From NCBI RefSeq assembly GCF_041020765.1, contig NZ_JBEUEJ010000008.1: DNA of 64,000 bases. One strand, 5' to 3'. Numbering within the stretch: the first letter of the stretch is position 1; the number at the start of each line of letters is the position of its first letter. The notes under the pieces are model-generated. The model was not told where the DNA came from. It worked only from the letters and a program-made list of their open reading frames with translations, and ran no database searches. The position numbers and the translations under genes are program-made. Source of the DNA: Kineococcus terrestris (GTDB lineage Bacteria > Actinomycetota > Actinomycetes > Actinomycetales > Kineococcaceae). Below are positions 8,005 to 16,708 of this stretch, one piece after another.

Positions 8005-8955
8005 GTGAGCAGCCGCGACCTCGACTCCGCCGCCCGCACCGACCCGGCGCTGGCCGACCCGGAGCTGCGGGCCGCCTTCGAGGAGTGCCGGCGCCTGCAC
8101 GCCGAGCACGGCAAGACGTACTACCTGGCCACGCTGCTGCTGCCGCCGGCCAAGCGGCCCTACGTGTGGGCGCTGTACGGCTTCGCCCGCTACGCCGACG
8201 AGTTCGTCGACTCCCTCACCGACCCGGACCCCGACGCGCTCGTGGCCTGGGGCGACGCCTTCCTGCAGGGGCTCGCCGGCACCGGCCCCACCGACCCGGT
8301 GGGCCGGGCGATGGCCGCCACGATGCGCCGCTGGGACATCCCCGTCGAGCACGTGGAGGCGTTCCTGGCCTCGATGCGCCGCGACATCACCGACACCGGC
8401 TACGCCACCTACGAGGACCTGCGCGGGTACATGTACGGGTCGGCGGCCGTCATCGGCCTGCAGATGCTGCCCGTGCTGGAGCCCGTCGCCCCCGGCGCCG
8501 AGGAGCCCGCCCGCGCGCTCGGCGAGGCGTTCCAGATGTCCAACTTCGTGCGCGACGTCGGCGAGGACCTCGAGCGCGGGCGCGTCTACCTGCCCGCCGA
8601 GGACCTGGAGGCCTTCGGCGTCACCCGCGAGGACCTGCTCGCCGGCCGCCGCGCGCGCTCCACCCCGCGGGCCGTGCGCGAGCTGCTGGCGTTCGAGGTG
8701 GAGCGCACCCGCGCCGTCTACGCGCGCGCCGAGCCGGGCATCGCGATGGTCCACCCGACCAGCCGCGACTGCCTGCGCACGGCCTTCGAGCTGTACGGGG
8801 GCATCCTCGGCGCGGTCGAGCGCGCCGGGTACGACGTGCTGTGGCGGCGCGTGTCGGTGCCGCTGCCCCGGCGGCTGGCCGTGGCGCTGCCCGCGCTGGG
8901 CCGGGCGCAGCTGGCCCGCCGGCGCGAGGCGCGCTGGCGGCAGCTGCCGGCCTGA
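8005..8955 (+). CDS. crtB: Phytoene synthase (squalene/phytoene synthase family)
   Basis: Head-to-head condensation of two GGPP to phytoene. The 316-residue product has both Asp-rich motifs: ADEFVDSLTD near residue 70 and FVRDVGEDLERGRVYLP near residue 180, plus the KTYYLATLLLP entry motif. The GTG at 8005 lacks a Shine-Dalgarno sequence; a weak CAGCAT lies 7 nt upstream. It is separated from crtE-crtI by the reverse-strand prp operon. Confidence 0.9.
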   Translation: MSSRDLDSAARTDPALADPELRAAFEECRRLHAEHGKTYYLATLLLPPAKRPYVWALYGFARYADEFVDSLTDPDPDALVAWGDAFLQGLAGTGPTDPVGRAMAATMRRWDIPVEHVEAFLASMRRDITDTGYATYEDLRGYMYGSAAVIGLQMLPVLEPVAPGAEEPARALGEAFQMSNFVRDVGEDLERGRVYLPAEDLEAFGVTREDLLAGRRARSTPRAVRELLAFEVERTRAVYARAEPGIAMVHPTSRDCLRTAFELYGGILGAVERAGYDVLWRRVSVPLPRRLAVALPALGRAQLARRREARWRQLPA

Positions 8956-8994
8956 CCCGGCGGCGGGTCCGGCCGGGAGCGGCTCGGCGGGACG

Positions 8995-9387
8995 TCAGAA
9001 GGACAGGGCCTGCGCCCGGCGGCGCACCTCGGTCTTGCGGTTGGCCGCCAGGGCGGCCACCGGCGTGCCGGGCAGGGTGTCGTCGGGCGTGAACAGCCAG
9101 CGGACGGCCTCGGCGTCGGAGTAGCCGGAGTCCAGCAGCACCGACAGGGTGCCGCGCAGGTGCTGCAGCGGGCCCTCCGGCGTGACGAACGCCGCCGGTA
9201 CCGACACCACGTGCCGCTCGCCGCGGCGGACCGCGACGAGCTCGCGCTCCTGCAGCAGCCGGCGCACGGTGCGCAGCTCCACACCCATCCGCTCCGCCAC
9301 GTCGGGGACGGTCAGCCACTCGTCCACCACGTCGTCCAGGTCGTCGCCCTCGTCGCGGGCGACCTCCGCCCTCACCGGTCCAGCCAC
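8995..9387 (-). CDS. Rv2175c-like winged-helix DNA-binding protein
   Basis: A small (about 130 aa) cytoplasmic protein with the Rv2175c signature: DEWLTVPDVAERMGVELRTVRRLL (helix-turn-helix), a basic wing, then AVRWLFTPDDTLPGTPVAAL and a terminal RRRAQALSF. In M. tuberculosis this protein is a substrate of PknL and is encoded beside it; here a PASTA kinase lies 1.5 kb away. The GTG at 9387 is chosen; GTG 9375 is equally possible. With either start there is no Ser or Thr before the HTH, so the mycobacterial N-terminal phospho-site would be missing. Confidence 0.75.
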   Translation of the reverse strand: MAGPVRAEVARDEGDDLDDVVDEWLTVPDVAERMGVELRTVRRLLQERELVAVRRGERHVVSVPAAFVTPEGPLQHLRGTLSVLLDSGYSDAEAVRWLFTPDDTLPGTPVAALAANRKTEVRRRAQALSF

Positions 9388-9588
9388 CCCCTCAGCCTGC
9401 CACCCGCGTCCGGCGCGCGCGCACGCGGCGGCCCGCACCGGGTGCGGGCGGCGACGCGCCCGGCGGTCGCGGCGGGTGCTGACCGGGTCCCGGGGCACCG
9501 GTCGGGTAGGTTCGCGCTCGACCGGCGATCACCGCCGGGGCCCGCCCGATCGCCCGCACCCCCGACGACCGCGGAGGACACCCGCCCC

Positions 9589-10884
9589 ATGGCCGAGCAC
9601 AGCGACCCGTCCGAGGACCGTCCCGAGGAGCGGGCGCCGCAGCCCGGCGAGGGCCGCCGCGGCGAGCAGGGCGCCGCCGAGCGCCGGCGCGGGCGGTGGC
9701 TGGCCGCCGCCCTGGTGGGCGCCGCCGCCCCCGGCGCCGTCGCCGGCACCGCCTCGGCCGCGGCCCCCGCCGCGGCCCCGGCGCAGGTGAGCGCCCAGGT
9801 CGCCGCGCAGGCCCCCGCCGCCGCGCCCGCGGGCGGGACCGTCGTCACGGTGCGCCGCGGGGACACCGTCGGGCACATCGCCGCCCGCACGGGCTCCACC
9901 GTCCGCGCGATCGTGGAGGCCAACGGCCTCGACGCCCGCGCCCGGGTCCGCGAGGGCCAGGAGCTGCGGGTACCCGCGCCCGGCGCCTCCGCGGACGCCG
10001 GCGCGAGCGCCGCCCCCGCGGAGATCACCGTGCGCGCCGGTGACACCCTCGGCGCCCTCGCCGCCACCCACGGCACCACCGTCGGCGCCCTGCGCGAGGC
10101 CAACGGCCTGGACGCGCGCGGCTTCATCCGCGAGGGCCAGGTCCTGCGGCTGGCCGGCGCGCCGGCCGCGGCGCCCGCCGCCGACCAGGCGGGCGAGTTC
10201 GCGGGCGGGCGCTACACCGTCCGCGCGGGCGACACCCTCGGCGCGATCGCCGCCGCCCACGGCACCAGCGTCGCCGCGCTCGTGCGGGCCAACGGCCTGA
10301 CCGCCGACGGCTTCATCCGCGAGGGCCAGGTCCTCGACCTCGGGCCCGGCGCGCAGGCGCCCGCCCCCTCCCCCAGCTCCTCGGCGAGCTCCTCGGCCGG
10401 CTCGAGCGCCGCCCCGGCGGACGGCACCACCCGCGCCGGCACCATCGCCGGCGCCGTGGCGCAGAACCAGGCCCGGCTGGCCTCGGCGGACCTGCCCGGG
10501 CGCGAGGAGATGCGCGAGATCGTGCGCTCCACGGCCGTGCGGCTGGGTGTCGACCCCGCCCTGGCGCTGGCGATCTCGTACCAGGAGTCCGGCTTCAACA
10601 TGCGCGTGGTCTCGCACGCCAACGCCATCGGCGCCATGCAGGTCATCCCCAGCTCCGGCGAGTGGGCCTCGAACCTGCTCGGCGAGGACCTGGACCTGTT
10701 CGACCCGCACGACAACGCCAAGGCCGGGGTCGTCATCCTGCGCACCCTCACCGCGCGCAACGACCTGGACGTCGCGATCGCCTCCTACTACCAGGGCGAG
10801 GCGGGCGTGCGCTCGCGCGGCATGTACGACGACACCCGCCGCTACGTGGCCAACGTGCGCACCCTGATGTCGAGGTTCGGCTGA
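9589..10884 (+). CDS. Secreted LysM lytic transglycosylase
   Basis: A 431-residue exported peptidoglycan hydrolase. A charged N-terminus (~37 aa) is followed by a hydrophobic signal segment (RWLAAALVGAAAPGAVAGTASA), then three LysM repeats (each xTVRxGDTxGxIAAxxGTxV...NGL...REGQxL) at roughly residues 85-125, 145-190 and 205-250. A Ser-rich linker and a C-terminal SLT domain follow, with catalytic Glu in SYQESGFNMRVVS and AIGAMQVIPSSG. GGAGG lies about 11 nt before the ATG. Its position between the Rv2175c-like gene and the PASTA kinase suggests a role in wall growth. Confidence 0.88.
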   Translation: MAEHSDPSEDRPEERAPQPGEGRRGEQGAAERRRGRWLAAALVGAAAPGAVAGTASAAAPAAAPAQVSAQVAAQAPAAAPAGGTVVTVRRGDTVGHIAARTGSTVRAIVEANGLDARARVREGQELRVPAPGASADAGASAAPAEITVRAGDTLGALAATHGTTVGALREANGLDARGFIREGQVLRLAGAPAAAPAADQAGEFAGGRYTVRAGDTLGAIAAAHGTSVAALVRANGLTADGFIREGQVLDLGPGAQAPAPSPSSSASSSAGSSAAPADGTTRAGTIAGAVAQNQARLASADLPGREEMREIVRSTAVRLGVDPALALAISYQESGFNMRVVSHANAIGAMQVIPSSGEWASNLLGEDLDLFDPHDNAKAGVVILRTLTARNDLDVAIASYYQGEAGVRSRGMYDDTRRYVANVRTLMSRFG

Positions 10885-10925
10885 GCGTCCCGGCGCGGGG
10901 AGCCGGGGGCGGCCGCCGGCCGACC

Positions 10926-10931
10926 TAGACT
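10926..10931 (+). promoter_or_regulatory. -10 hexamer TAGACT of the PASTA kinase gene
   Basis: TAGACT lies 8 nt before the GTG at 10940 with no ribosome-binding site between them, consistent with a leaderless mRNA. Confidence 0.5.
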
Positions 10932-10939
10932 CGCTGCCC

Positions 10940-12922
10940 GTGGACGCCACCCTCTCCGACCCGCTCGTCGGGCGCGTGCTCGACGGGCGGTACCGCGTGC
11001 TCGGGCGGATCGGGCGCGGCGGCATGGGCGTCGTCTACCGCGCGCTGGACACCCGCCTGGACCGCGAGGTGGCGCTGAAGGTGCTGCGCGCCGACCTCGC
11101 GCACGACCCGGAGGCGCGCCAGCGGTTCGTGCGCGAGGCCAAGTCGGCCGCGCGGCTGGCGCACCCGGGCATCGTCAGCGTGCTGGACCAGGGCAGCGAC
11201 GAGGAGACCGCCTACCTCGTCATGGAGCTGGTGCCGGGCCGCACGCTGCGCGACGTGGTCCGCGAGCACGGCCTGCTCACCCCCGGCGAGGCCCTCGCCG
11301 TGGCCTCCGACGTGCTCGACGCCCTGTCGGAGGCGCACCGCAAGGGCGTCCTGCACCGGGACGTGAAGCCGGCCAACGTCCTCGTCGGCGACGACGGCCG
11401 GGTCAAGGTCGCCGACTTCGGGCTGGCCCGCTCGGCGGCCGCGACCGCGCAGTCCACCGCGGGCGACGGCGCCGAGCTGGTCGGCACGGCGGAGTACCTG
11501 GCCCCCGAGCGGGTGGCCCGCGGGGTGGCCGACGCCCGCAGCGACGTCTACGGCGTGGGCGTCCTGCTCTTCGAGATGCTCACCGGGCAGCCGCCGTTCA
11601 CCGGGGACACCCCCGTGCGGCTGGCCTACCGGCACGTCTACGACGACCCGCCGGCGCCGTCGACGCTGGTGCCGGGCCTGCCCGCCGTCCTGGACCGGGC
11701 CGTGCTGAAGGCCCTGGCCAAGGACCCCGACGAGCGCTACGGCGACGCGGCCGCCTTCCGCGACGAGCTGCGCGCGGCCCGCGCCGCGCTGACCCCGGCC
11801 GAGCTGTCGGCCCGCCCCGCCCGCCCGGCGCCCGGCGGGGCCGGCGACACCGTGCGCATCGACCTGGCGGCGCTGGAGCGCGACGGGGAGGCGGGCCCGC
11901 CCGCGGGCGCCGGCGCGCTCAGCGCCCTCGTCGCACCGGGCGGCGCGGAGGACGGGGCGCCCGGCGCCGCGGCGGGGGGCACCTCGGGGCCGCGCGCCCG
12001 CGCCGCCGACGTCGGCTGGGGCCCGCAGGGCGGCCGTCGCCGGCGCAGCGTCGTGCTCATGGTCGCCACCCTCGTCGTGCTGGCGCTGGCCGCCGGGCTG
12101 TCGTGGTTCTTCCTCGCCGGTCCCGGCGCGTGGACGACGACGCCCGACGTCACCGGCCGCGACCCCGACCGCGCGGAAGCCGTCCTGACCGCCGCGGGCC
12201 TGGGCGTGGAGCGCGAGGAGGCGCACAGCGACACCGTGCCCGCCGGCGTCGTCGCCGCCACCGACCCCGCGGCCGGGGAGCGGGTGCGCCGCGACGGCGC
12301 GGTGACCCTCGTGGTCAGCCTGGGCGTCGAGCAGCACCCCGTGCCCGACGTCGTCGGCGACCCCGAGGCCGACGCCGCGCGCGCCCTGACCGACGGCGGC
12401 CTGGCCGTCGGCGAGGTGCGCCGCGAGTTCAGCGAGGACGTGCCCGAGGGCGACGTGATCGCCACCGACCCGGCGGCCGGGACGGTGCTGGACCACGACA
12501 CGCCCGTGGCGCTGGTCGTCTCGCGGGGCCGGCAGCCGATCGACGTGCCCGACGTCACCGGCGACGCCCTGGCCGAGGCCCGCGCCGCCCTGGAGGACGC
12601 CGGGCTCGTGGTCGGCGGAACCCGGGAGGAGACCAGCGAGAGCGTCCCGGCGGGCGCCGTCGTCTCCCAGGACCCCGGCGACGGGACCCTCTTCCGCGGC
12701 GACGCGGTCGACCTCGTCGTCTCCACCGGCCCCCCGCTGGTCGAGGTCCCCGCCGTGCAGGGTCGGCAGGTGGCCGACGCGCGCGCCGCGCTGGAGGAGC
12801 TGGGCTTCCGGGTGCGGGTGGAGAACGTGCTGGGCGGCATCTTCGGCACGGTGCGCTCCTCCGACCCGGGCGCGGGCGAGGCCGTGCCGCGCGGCTCGAC
12901 CGTCACGCTCACCGTCGTCTGA
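10940..12922 (+). CDS. Transmembrane Ser/Thr protein kinase with four PASTA domains
   Basis: A 660-residue receptor-type Hanks kinase. The kinase domain has GRGGMG (25-30), Lys47 in VALKVL, HRDVKPANVL near 139, DFG near 159 and GTAEYLAPE. After a ~90-residue Ala/Gly/Pro linker a single TM (VVLMVATLVVLALAAGL) lies near 370-390. Four extracellular PASTA repeats follow (about 400-465, 468-530, 533-595, 597-660). Mycobacterial PknL at the equivalent locus has no PASTA repeats, so this is closer to PknB or StkP in build. PASTA repeats bind muropeptide or lipid II in the family. Neighbours are wall-related. Confidence 0.92.
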   Translation: MDATLSDPLVGRVLDGRYRVLGRIGRGGMGVVYRALDTRLDREVALKVLRADLAHDPEARQRFVREAKSAARLAHPGIVSVLDQGSDEETAYLVMELVPGRTLRDVVREHGLLTPGEALAVASDVLDALSEAHRKGVLHRDVKPANVLVGDDGRVKVADFGLARSAAATAQSTAGDGAELVGTAEYLAPERVARGVADARSDVYGVGVLLFEMLTGQPPFTGDTPVRLAYRHVYDDPPAPSTLVPGLPAVLDRAVLKALAKDPDERYGDAAAFRDELRAARAALTPAELSARPARPAPGGAGDTVRIDLAALERDGEAGPPAGAGALSALVAPGGAEDGAPGAAAGGTSGPRARAADVGWGPQGGRRRRSVVLMVATLVVLALAAGLSWFFLAGPGAWTTTPDVTGRDPDRAEAVLTAAGLGVEREEAHSDTVPAGVVAATDPAAGERVRRDGAVTLVVSLGVEQHPVPDVVGDPEADAARALTDGGLAVGEVRREFSEDVPEGDVIATDPAAGTVLDHDTPVALVVSRGRQPIDVPDVTGDALAEARAALEDAGLVVGGTREETSESVPAGAVVSQDPGDGTLFRGDAVDLVVSTGPPLVEVPAVQGRQVADARAALEELGFRVRVENVLGGIFGTVRSSDPGAGEAVPRGSTVTLTVV

Positions 12923-12940
12923 GCGCCCGCGACCCCCGGA

Positions 12941-12985
12941 CGCGACGAGGCCCCCACCGCCACGGGCGGTGGGGGCCTCGTCGCG
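12941..12985. terminator. Bidirectional terminator between kinase and aroG
   Basis: A perfect 20-bp stem (12941-12960 with 12966-12985) closes a 5-nt loop CACGG. It lies between two convergent stop codons, without a T-tract, as is common in high-GC actinobacteria. Confidence 0.85.
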
Positions 12986-12994
12986 CCGGACCGG

Positions 12995-14413
12995 TCAGCG
13001 GCGGCTGAGCATCTCCGCCGCCAGGAACGCCAGCTCCAGCGACTGCTGGTGGTTCAGCCGCGGGTCGCACAGCGACTCGTAGCGGGTGGCCAGGGCCGCG
13101 TCGTCGATGTCCATCGCGCCGCCCAGGCACTCGGTGACGTCGTCGCCGGTCAGCTCCACGTGCAGGCCGCCGGGGACGGTGCCCAGCGCCTCGTGGACCT
13201 CGAAGAAGCCGCGGACCTCGTCCACGACGTCGTCGAAGCGGCGGGTCTTGTAGCCGCTCGTGGAGGTGATGGTGTTGCCGTGCATCGGGTCGCACACCCA
13301 CACCGGGGTGTGGCCGGCGGCGCGCACGCCCTCCACCAGGCCCGGCAGCGCGTCGCGCACCACCGAGGCGCCCATCCGCGTGATGAAGGTCAGCCGGCCC
13401 GGCTCGCGGAACGGGTCGATGCGCTCGACGAGCGCCAGAGCGTCCTCGACGGAGGTCTTCGGACCCAGCTTGACGCCGATGGGGTTGCGCACGCGCGCGG
13501 CGAAGTCGACGTGGGCGCCGTCGAGCTGCCGGGTGCGCTCGCCGATCCAGACCATGTGCGCCGAGACGTCGTACGGGCCCCCCTGGCGCACGTCCTCGAC
13601 CGGCTCGGTGCCCGACAGCGGCGGCTCCTCGTCCAGCGTGCGGGTCAGCGGCTTCTCGTAGTCGAGCAGCAGCGCCTCGTGGCTGGAGTAGAACTGCACG
13701 GTCTTCAGGGCGTCGAAGTCCGCCCCGCAGGCGATCATGAACTTCATCGCCTTGTCGATGTCGCGGGCCAGCACCTCGTAGCGGGCGTTGGCGGCCGTCG
13801 ACGCGAAGCCGCGGTTCCACTCGTGGACCTTGCGCAGGTCGGCGTACCCGCCGGTGGTGAAGGCGCGGATGAGGTTCAGCGTCGCCGAGGCCGTGTGGTA
13901 GGCGCGCAGCAGGCGGCGCGGGTCCGGCGTGCGGCCCTCGGGGGTGAACGCGAAGTCGTTGACGGCGTCCCCGCGGTAGGCGGGCAGGGTCACGCCGTCG
14001 CGGGTCTCGCTGTCGCTGCTGCGCGGCTTGGAGAACTGACCCGCCATCCGGCCGACCTTGATGACCGGCAGGCTCGCGCCGTAGGTGAGGACGGCGGACA
14101 TCTGCAGCATCGTGCGCACGCGGCGGCGGATGCCGTCCGCCGTGGCGCCGGCGAAGGTCTCGGCGCAGTCCCCGCCCTGCAGCAGGAACGCCTCGCCGCG
14201 GGCGGCGGCGGCGAGCTGGTGGCGCAGCTGGTCGGCCTCGCCGGCGAAGACGAGCGGGGGGTAGGAGGCGAGCTCGGCCTGGACCTCGGCGAGCGCGGCG
14301 GCGTCGGGCCACTGCGGCTGCTGGGCGGCGGGCAGGTCGGGCCACGACGTCGGACCGGGGGTGGTCCCGCTCGTGGCCGACGCGCCGGGGACGGTGCTCG
14401 TCACGGTGCTCAC
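12995..14413 (-). CDS. aroG: Class II 3-deoxy-7-phosphoheptulonate (DAHP) synthase
   Basis: First step of aromatic amino acid synthesis, from PEP and erythrose-4-phosphate. The ~472-residue plant/mycobacterial type shows LLQGGDCAETF, KVGRMAGQFSKPR, EALLLDYEKPLTR, IGVKLGPKTS, ITRMGA, WVCDPMHGNT and GGLHVELTGDDVTECLGG. The GTG at 14413 opens MSTVTSTVPGAS; a GACACT hexamer lies 7 nt upstream and may be a weak -10. In M. tuberculosis the equivalent gene (Rv2178c) also lies next to PknL. Confidence 0.92.
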   Translation of the reverse strand: MSTVTSTVPGASATSGTTPGPTSWPDLPAAQQPQWPDAAALAEVQAELASYPPLVFAGEADQLRHQLAAAARGEAFLLQGGDCAETFAGATADGIRRRVRTMLQMSAVLTYGASLPVIKVGRMAGQFSKPRSSDSETRDGVTLPAYRGDAVNDFAFTPEGRTPDPRRLLRAYHTASATLNLIRAFTTGGYADLRKVHEWNRGFASTAANARYEVLARDIDKAMKFMIACGADFDALKTVQFYSSHEALLLDYEKPLTRTLDEEPPLSGTEPVEDVRQGGPYDVSAHMVWIGERTRQLDGAHVDFAARVRNPIGVKLGPKTSVEDALALVERIDPFREPGRLTFITRMGASVVRDALPGLVEGVRAAGHTPVWVCDPMHGNTITSTSGYKTRRFDDVVDEVRGFFEVHEALGTVPGGLHVELTGDDVTECLGGAMDIDDAALATRYESLCDPRLNHQQSLELAFLAAEMLSRR

Positions 14414-14561
14414 GCGCGCCAGTGTCCCACTGCCGCGCCGGTGCCGTGGCCGCTGCGCGGGCCGGTCGCCGGCCCGCGCGCGCACGCCGCCCGACCGGCC
14501 GCCGGGCGGCGACGCCCCGCGACCGGCCGTCACCAGGCGTGAGCGGCGCGGTCGCCCGGGA

Positions 14562-15593
14562 TCACCACACCACGTCGGACGTCTCCGCCCACCGCGCCTC
14601 GGGCACCGTGCGCAGCACCCCCGTCGCGTCGGCCAGCGGCACCTGCACGACCTCCGTGCCGCGCAGCGCCGCCATCGTGCCGACGTCGCCGCGGGCCAGC
14701 GCCGCCACCGCCGACAGCCCCATCCGGGTGGCCAGCACCCGGTCCGCCGCGCTCGGCGTGCCGCCGCGCAGCAGGTGCCCCAGGACGGTCAGCCGCGTCG
14801 ACAGGCCCGGCACGCGCGCCTTCAGCTCCCGCTCGACCTGCTCACCGGCGCCACCGAGCTGCACGTGCCCGAAGGCGTCGCGCGGCAGGTCGCGCACGGC
14901 GTCCTCCCCCAGCACCCGGGCGCCCTCGCTGACCACGACGAGCGGGGCGTCGCCGCGGGACAGCGCCGCCGCGACCGTGGCCGCGGCCGCGTCCAGGTCC
15001 ACCGGCACCTCCGGCAGCAGGGTCACGTGGGCGCCGGCGGCGATGCCGGTGTGCAGGGCGATCCACCCGGCGTGCCGGCCCATGACCTCCACGACCATCG
15101 CCCGGTGGTGCGAGGCGCCCGTCGTGACGAGCCGGTCGCACGCCTCCACGGCCGTCTGCACGGCCGTCTCGAACCCGAACGTGGCGTCGGTGGCCGACAG
15201 GTCGTTGTCGATCGTCTTGGGCGCGCCCACCACGGGCACCCCGGCCTCGTGCAGCGCCGTCGCCACGCCGAGGGTGTCCTCCCCGCCCACCGCGAGCAGG
15301 CCCTCCACCCCCAGCGCGTCCAGCGAGGCCCGCACGCGCGCCACGCCCTCGGCCACCCCGTCCGCGAGCGGGTTGGTGCGGCTGGAGCCCAGCACGGTGC
15401 CGCCCACCGCCAGCAGCGGCCGCACGCTCGCCTCGTCCAGCGGGACGGCGTCGCGCTCCAGGACGCCGCGCCAGCCGTCGCGGAAACCGGTGAAGGTCAT
15501 CCCGTAGCGCTGGGTGCCCGCCAGGACGGCCGCCCGCAGGACGGCGTTCAGGCCGGGGCAGTCACCCCCGCCGGTGAGGATGCCGACGCGCAC
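14562..15593 (-). CDS. 6-phosphofructokinase, residues suggest pyrophosphate dependence
   Basis: Phosphorylates fructose-6-phosphate. The 343-residue product starts at GTG 15593 with GGAGG 5 nt upstream, giving RVGILTGGGDCPGLNAV. The phosphoryl-donor loop reads GGEDT (Asp106) and the next motif PKTIDND (Lys126), whereas E. coli ATP-PFK has Gly at both equivalent places (Gly104, Gly124). The Asp/Lys pair is the known mark of PPi-dependent enzymes. GRHAGWIA and the C-terminal GHLLRGGTPSAADR motif are intact. The PPi assignment is inferred from these residues. Confidence 0.88.
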   Translation of the reverse strand: MRVGILTGGGDCPGLNAVLRAAVLAGTQRYGMTFTGFRDGWRGVLERDAVPLDEASVRPLLAVGGTVLGSSRTNPLADGVAEGVARVRASLDALGVEGLLAVGGEDTLGVATALHEAGVPVVGAPKTIDNDLSATDATFGFETAVQTAVEACDRLVTTGASHHRAMVVEVMGRHAGWIALHTGIAAGAHVTLLPEVPVDLDAAAATVAAALSRGDAPLVVVSEGARVLGEDAVRDLPRDAFGHVQLGGAGEQVERELKARVPGLSTRLTVLGHLLRGGTPSAADRVLATRMGLSAVAALARGDVGTMAALRGTEVVQVPLADATGVLRTVPEARWAETSDVVW

Positions 15594-15704
15594 GACGCCT
15601 CCCGTCCCGCCGGCCACGACGCCGGCGCCCCGGCCGCCGGCACCCCGGCGGGGCACCTCGACGGGCCGGACGGCGATCACTCTGCCACCGGCGGCGCGGG
15701 CGGG

Positions 15705-16553
15705 TCAGCCGTTCGAGGGCGTGTCCCCCGGCCACCGCCGGCCGTCCGGCTCCCCGGGCGCGTCCGGGCCGGCCGCGTCGCCGGGGGCCCCCGGCGGCGG
15801 GCCGGTCGGTGCGGCCCGGCCTCCGGGACCGCCCGCCGACGGCAGCGGCGGCACCTCGCGGCCGGCGTCCTCGGCGACGGCGCGCACCCGGGCAGCCCGG
15901 ACCGCGTACTCGTCGACGTACTCCTGGCGCGAGAGCCGCTGCACCGCGGCCATGACCTCGTCGGCGACGGCCCGCACGACGAGCTTGTCGTCGGCGCGGC
16001 CGGCGTAGCGGGAGAAGTCCAGGGGCTCGCCGATGACGACGCCCACCCGCCGCACCGACGGCAGGACCTTGCCGCGGGCCATGACGTGCTCGGTGCCGAT
16101 CATCGCCACCGGCACCACCGGCGCCCCCGAGCGCAGCGCGATGCGCGCGACCCCCGTGCGCCCCCGGTACAGCCGCCCGTCGGGCGAGCGGGTGCCCTCG
16201 GGGTAGATGCCGAACAGCTCGCCGCGGCGCAGCACCGCCACCGCGCCCTCGATGGCCGCCTGGGAGGCGCGGCCGCCGGAGCGGTCCACGGGCAGCTGCC
16301 CGACGCTGCGGAAGAACCCCGCGGCCAGGCGCCCCAGCGGCCCGCGGACGGTGAACATCTCCGCCTTGGCGATGAAGGTGACCCGCCGGCGCAGCACGAC
16401 CGGCAGGAAGACCGGGTCGGTCACCGACAGGTGGTTGCTCGCCAGGATCGCCGCGCCGGAGGCCGGTACGTTCTCCAGGCCGCGCACCCAGGGGCGGAAG
16501 ACGGCCCGCACCACCGGCTCGGCCAGCAGGAGCTTGATCAGCCAGTAGAGCAC
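15705..16553 (-). CDS. 1-acyl-sn-glycerol-3-phosphate acyltransferase (PlsC-like)
   Basis: Membrane-associated acyltransferase in phospholipid synthesis. The ~282-residue product has an N-terminal hydrophobic anchor (LYWLIKLLLAEPVV), the catalytic NHLSVTD (HX4D), VGQLPVDRSGG, FGIYPEGTRSPDG (EGTRS box) and PVVPVAMIG. The Pro/Gly-rich C-terminal tail (~50 aa) is likely disordered. The GTG at 16553 has AGGGAGG about 12 nt upstream, and a TACAGT -10 at 16640-16635 makes the longer reading from 16700 unlikely. M. tuberculosis has Rv2182c at the same place. Confidence 0.85.
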   Translation of the reverse strand: MLYWLIKLLLAEPVVRAVFRPWVRGLENVPASGAAILASNHLSVTDPVFLPVVLRRRVTFIAKAEMFTVRGPLGRLAAGFFRSVGQLPVDRSGGRASQAAIEGAVAVLRRGELFGIYPEGTRSPDGRLYRGRTGVARIALRSGAPVVPVAMIGTEHVMARGKVLPSVRRVGVVIGEPLDFSRYAGRADDKLVVRAVADEVMAAVQRLSRQEYVDEYAVRAARVRAVAEDAGREVPPLPSAGGPGGRAAPTGPPPGAPGDAAGPDAPGEPDGRRWPGDTPSNG

Positions 16554-16634
16554 GAGCGGTCCGGACCTCCCTGTCGCGAGCCCGCCGCCCCGCCGTGCGC
16601 GGCGCGGGCGCACCGGTCGGCGGGCGTGGCCAGG

Positions 16635-16640
16635 ACTGTA
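16635..16640 (-). promoter_or_regulatory. -10 hexamer TACAGT of the acyltransferase gene
   Basis: TACAGT on the minus strand lies 82 nt before the chosen GTG, implying a leader of roughly 75 nt that carries the AGGGAGG ribosome-binding site. Confidence 0.4.
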
Positions 16641-16708
16641 GGGCACAGCGCGCTCCCCCACCGGCCCCGACGCCTCGACCGGTCGGCGTCGGCGTGCCAC
16701 GATGAGGC

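Noticed and set aside
7108..8754. 548-residue minus-strand reading that would extend gntR far into crtB
   Set aside because: GAGGAGG lies 5 nt before GTG 7842, a promoter lies just upstream, and the extension is the shadow of crtB.
9400..9588. Possible c-di-AMP (ydaO-type) riboswitch upstream of the LysM transglycosylase
   Set aside because: Such switches often precede actinobacterial wall hydrolases, but I could not find the conserved core here; the gap is mostly simple G+C hairpin material.
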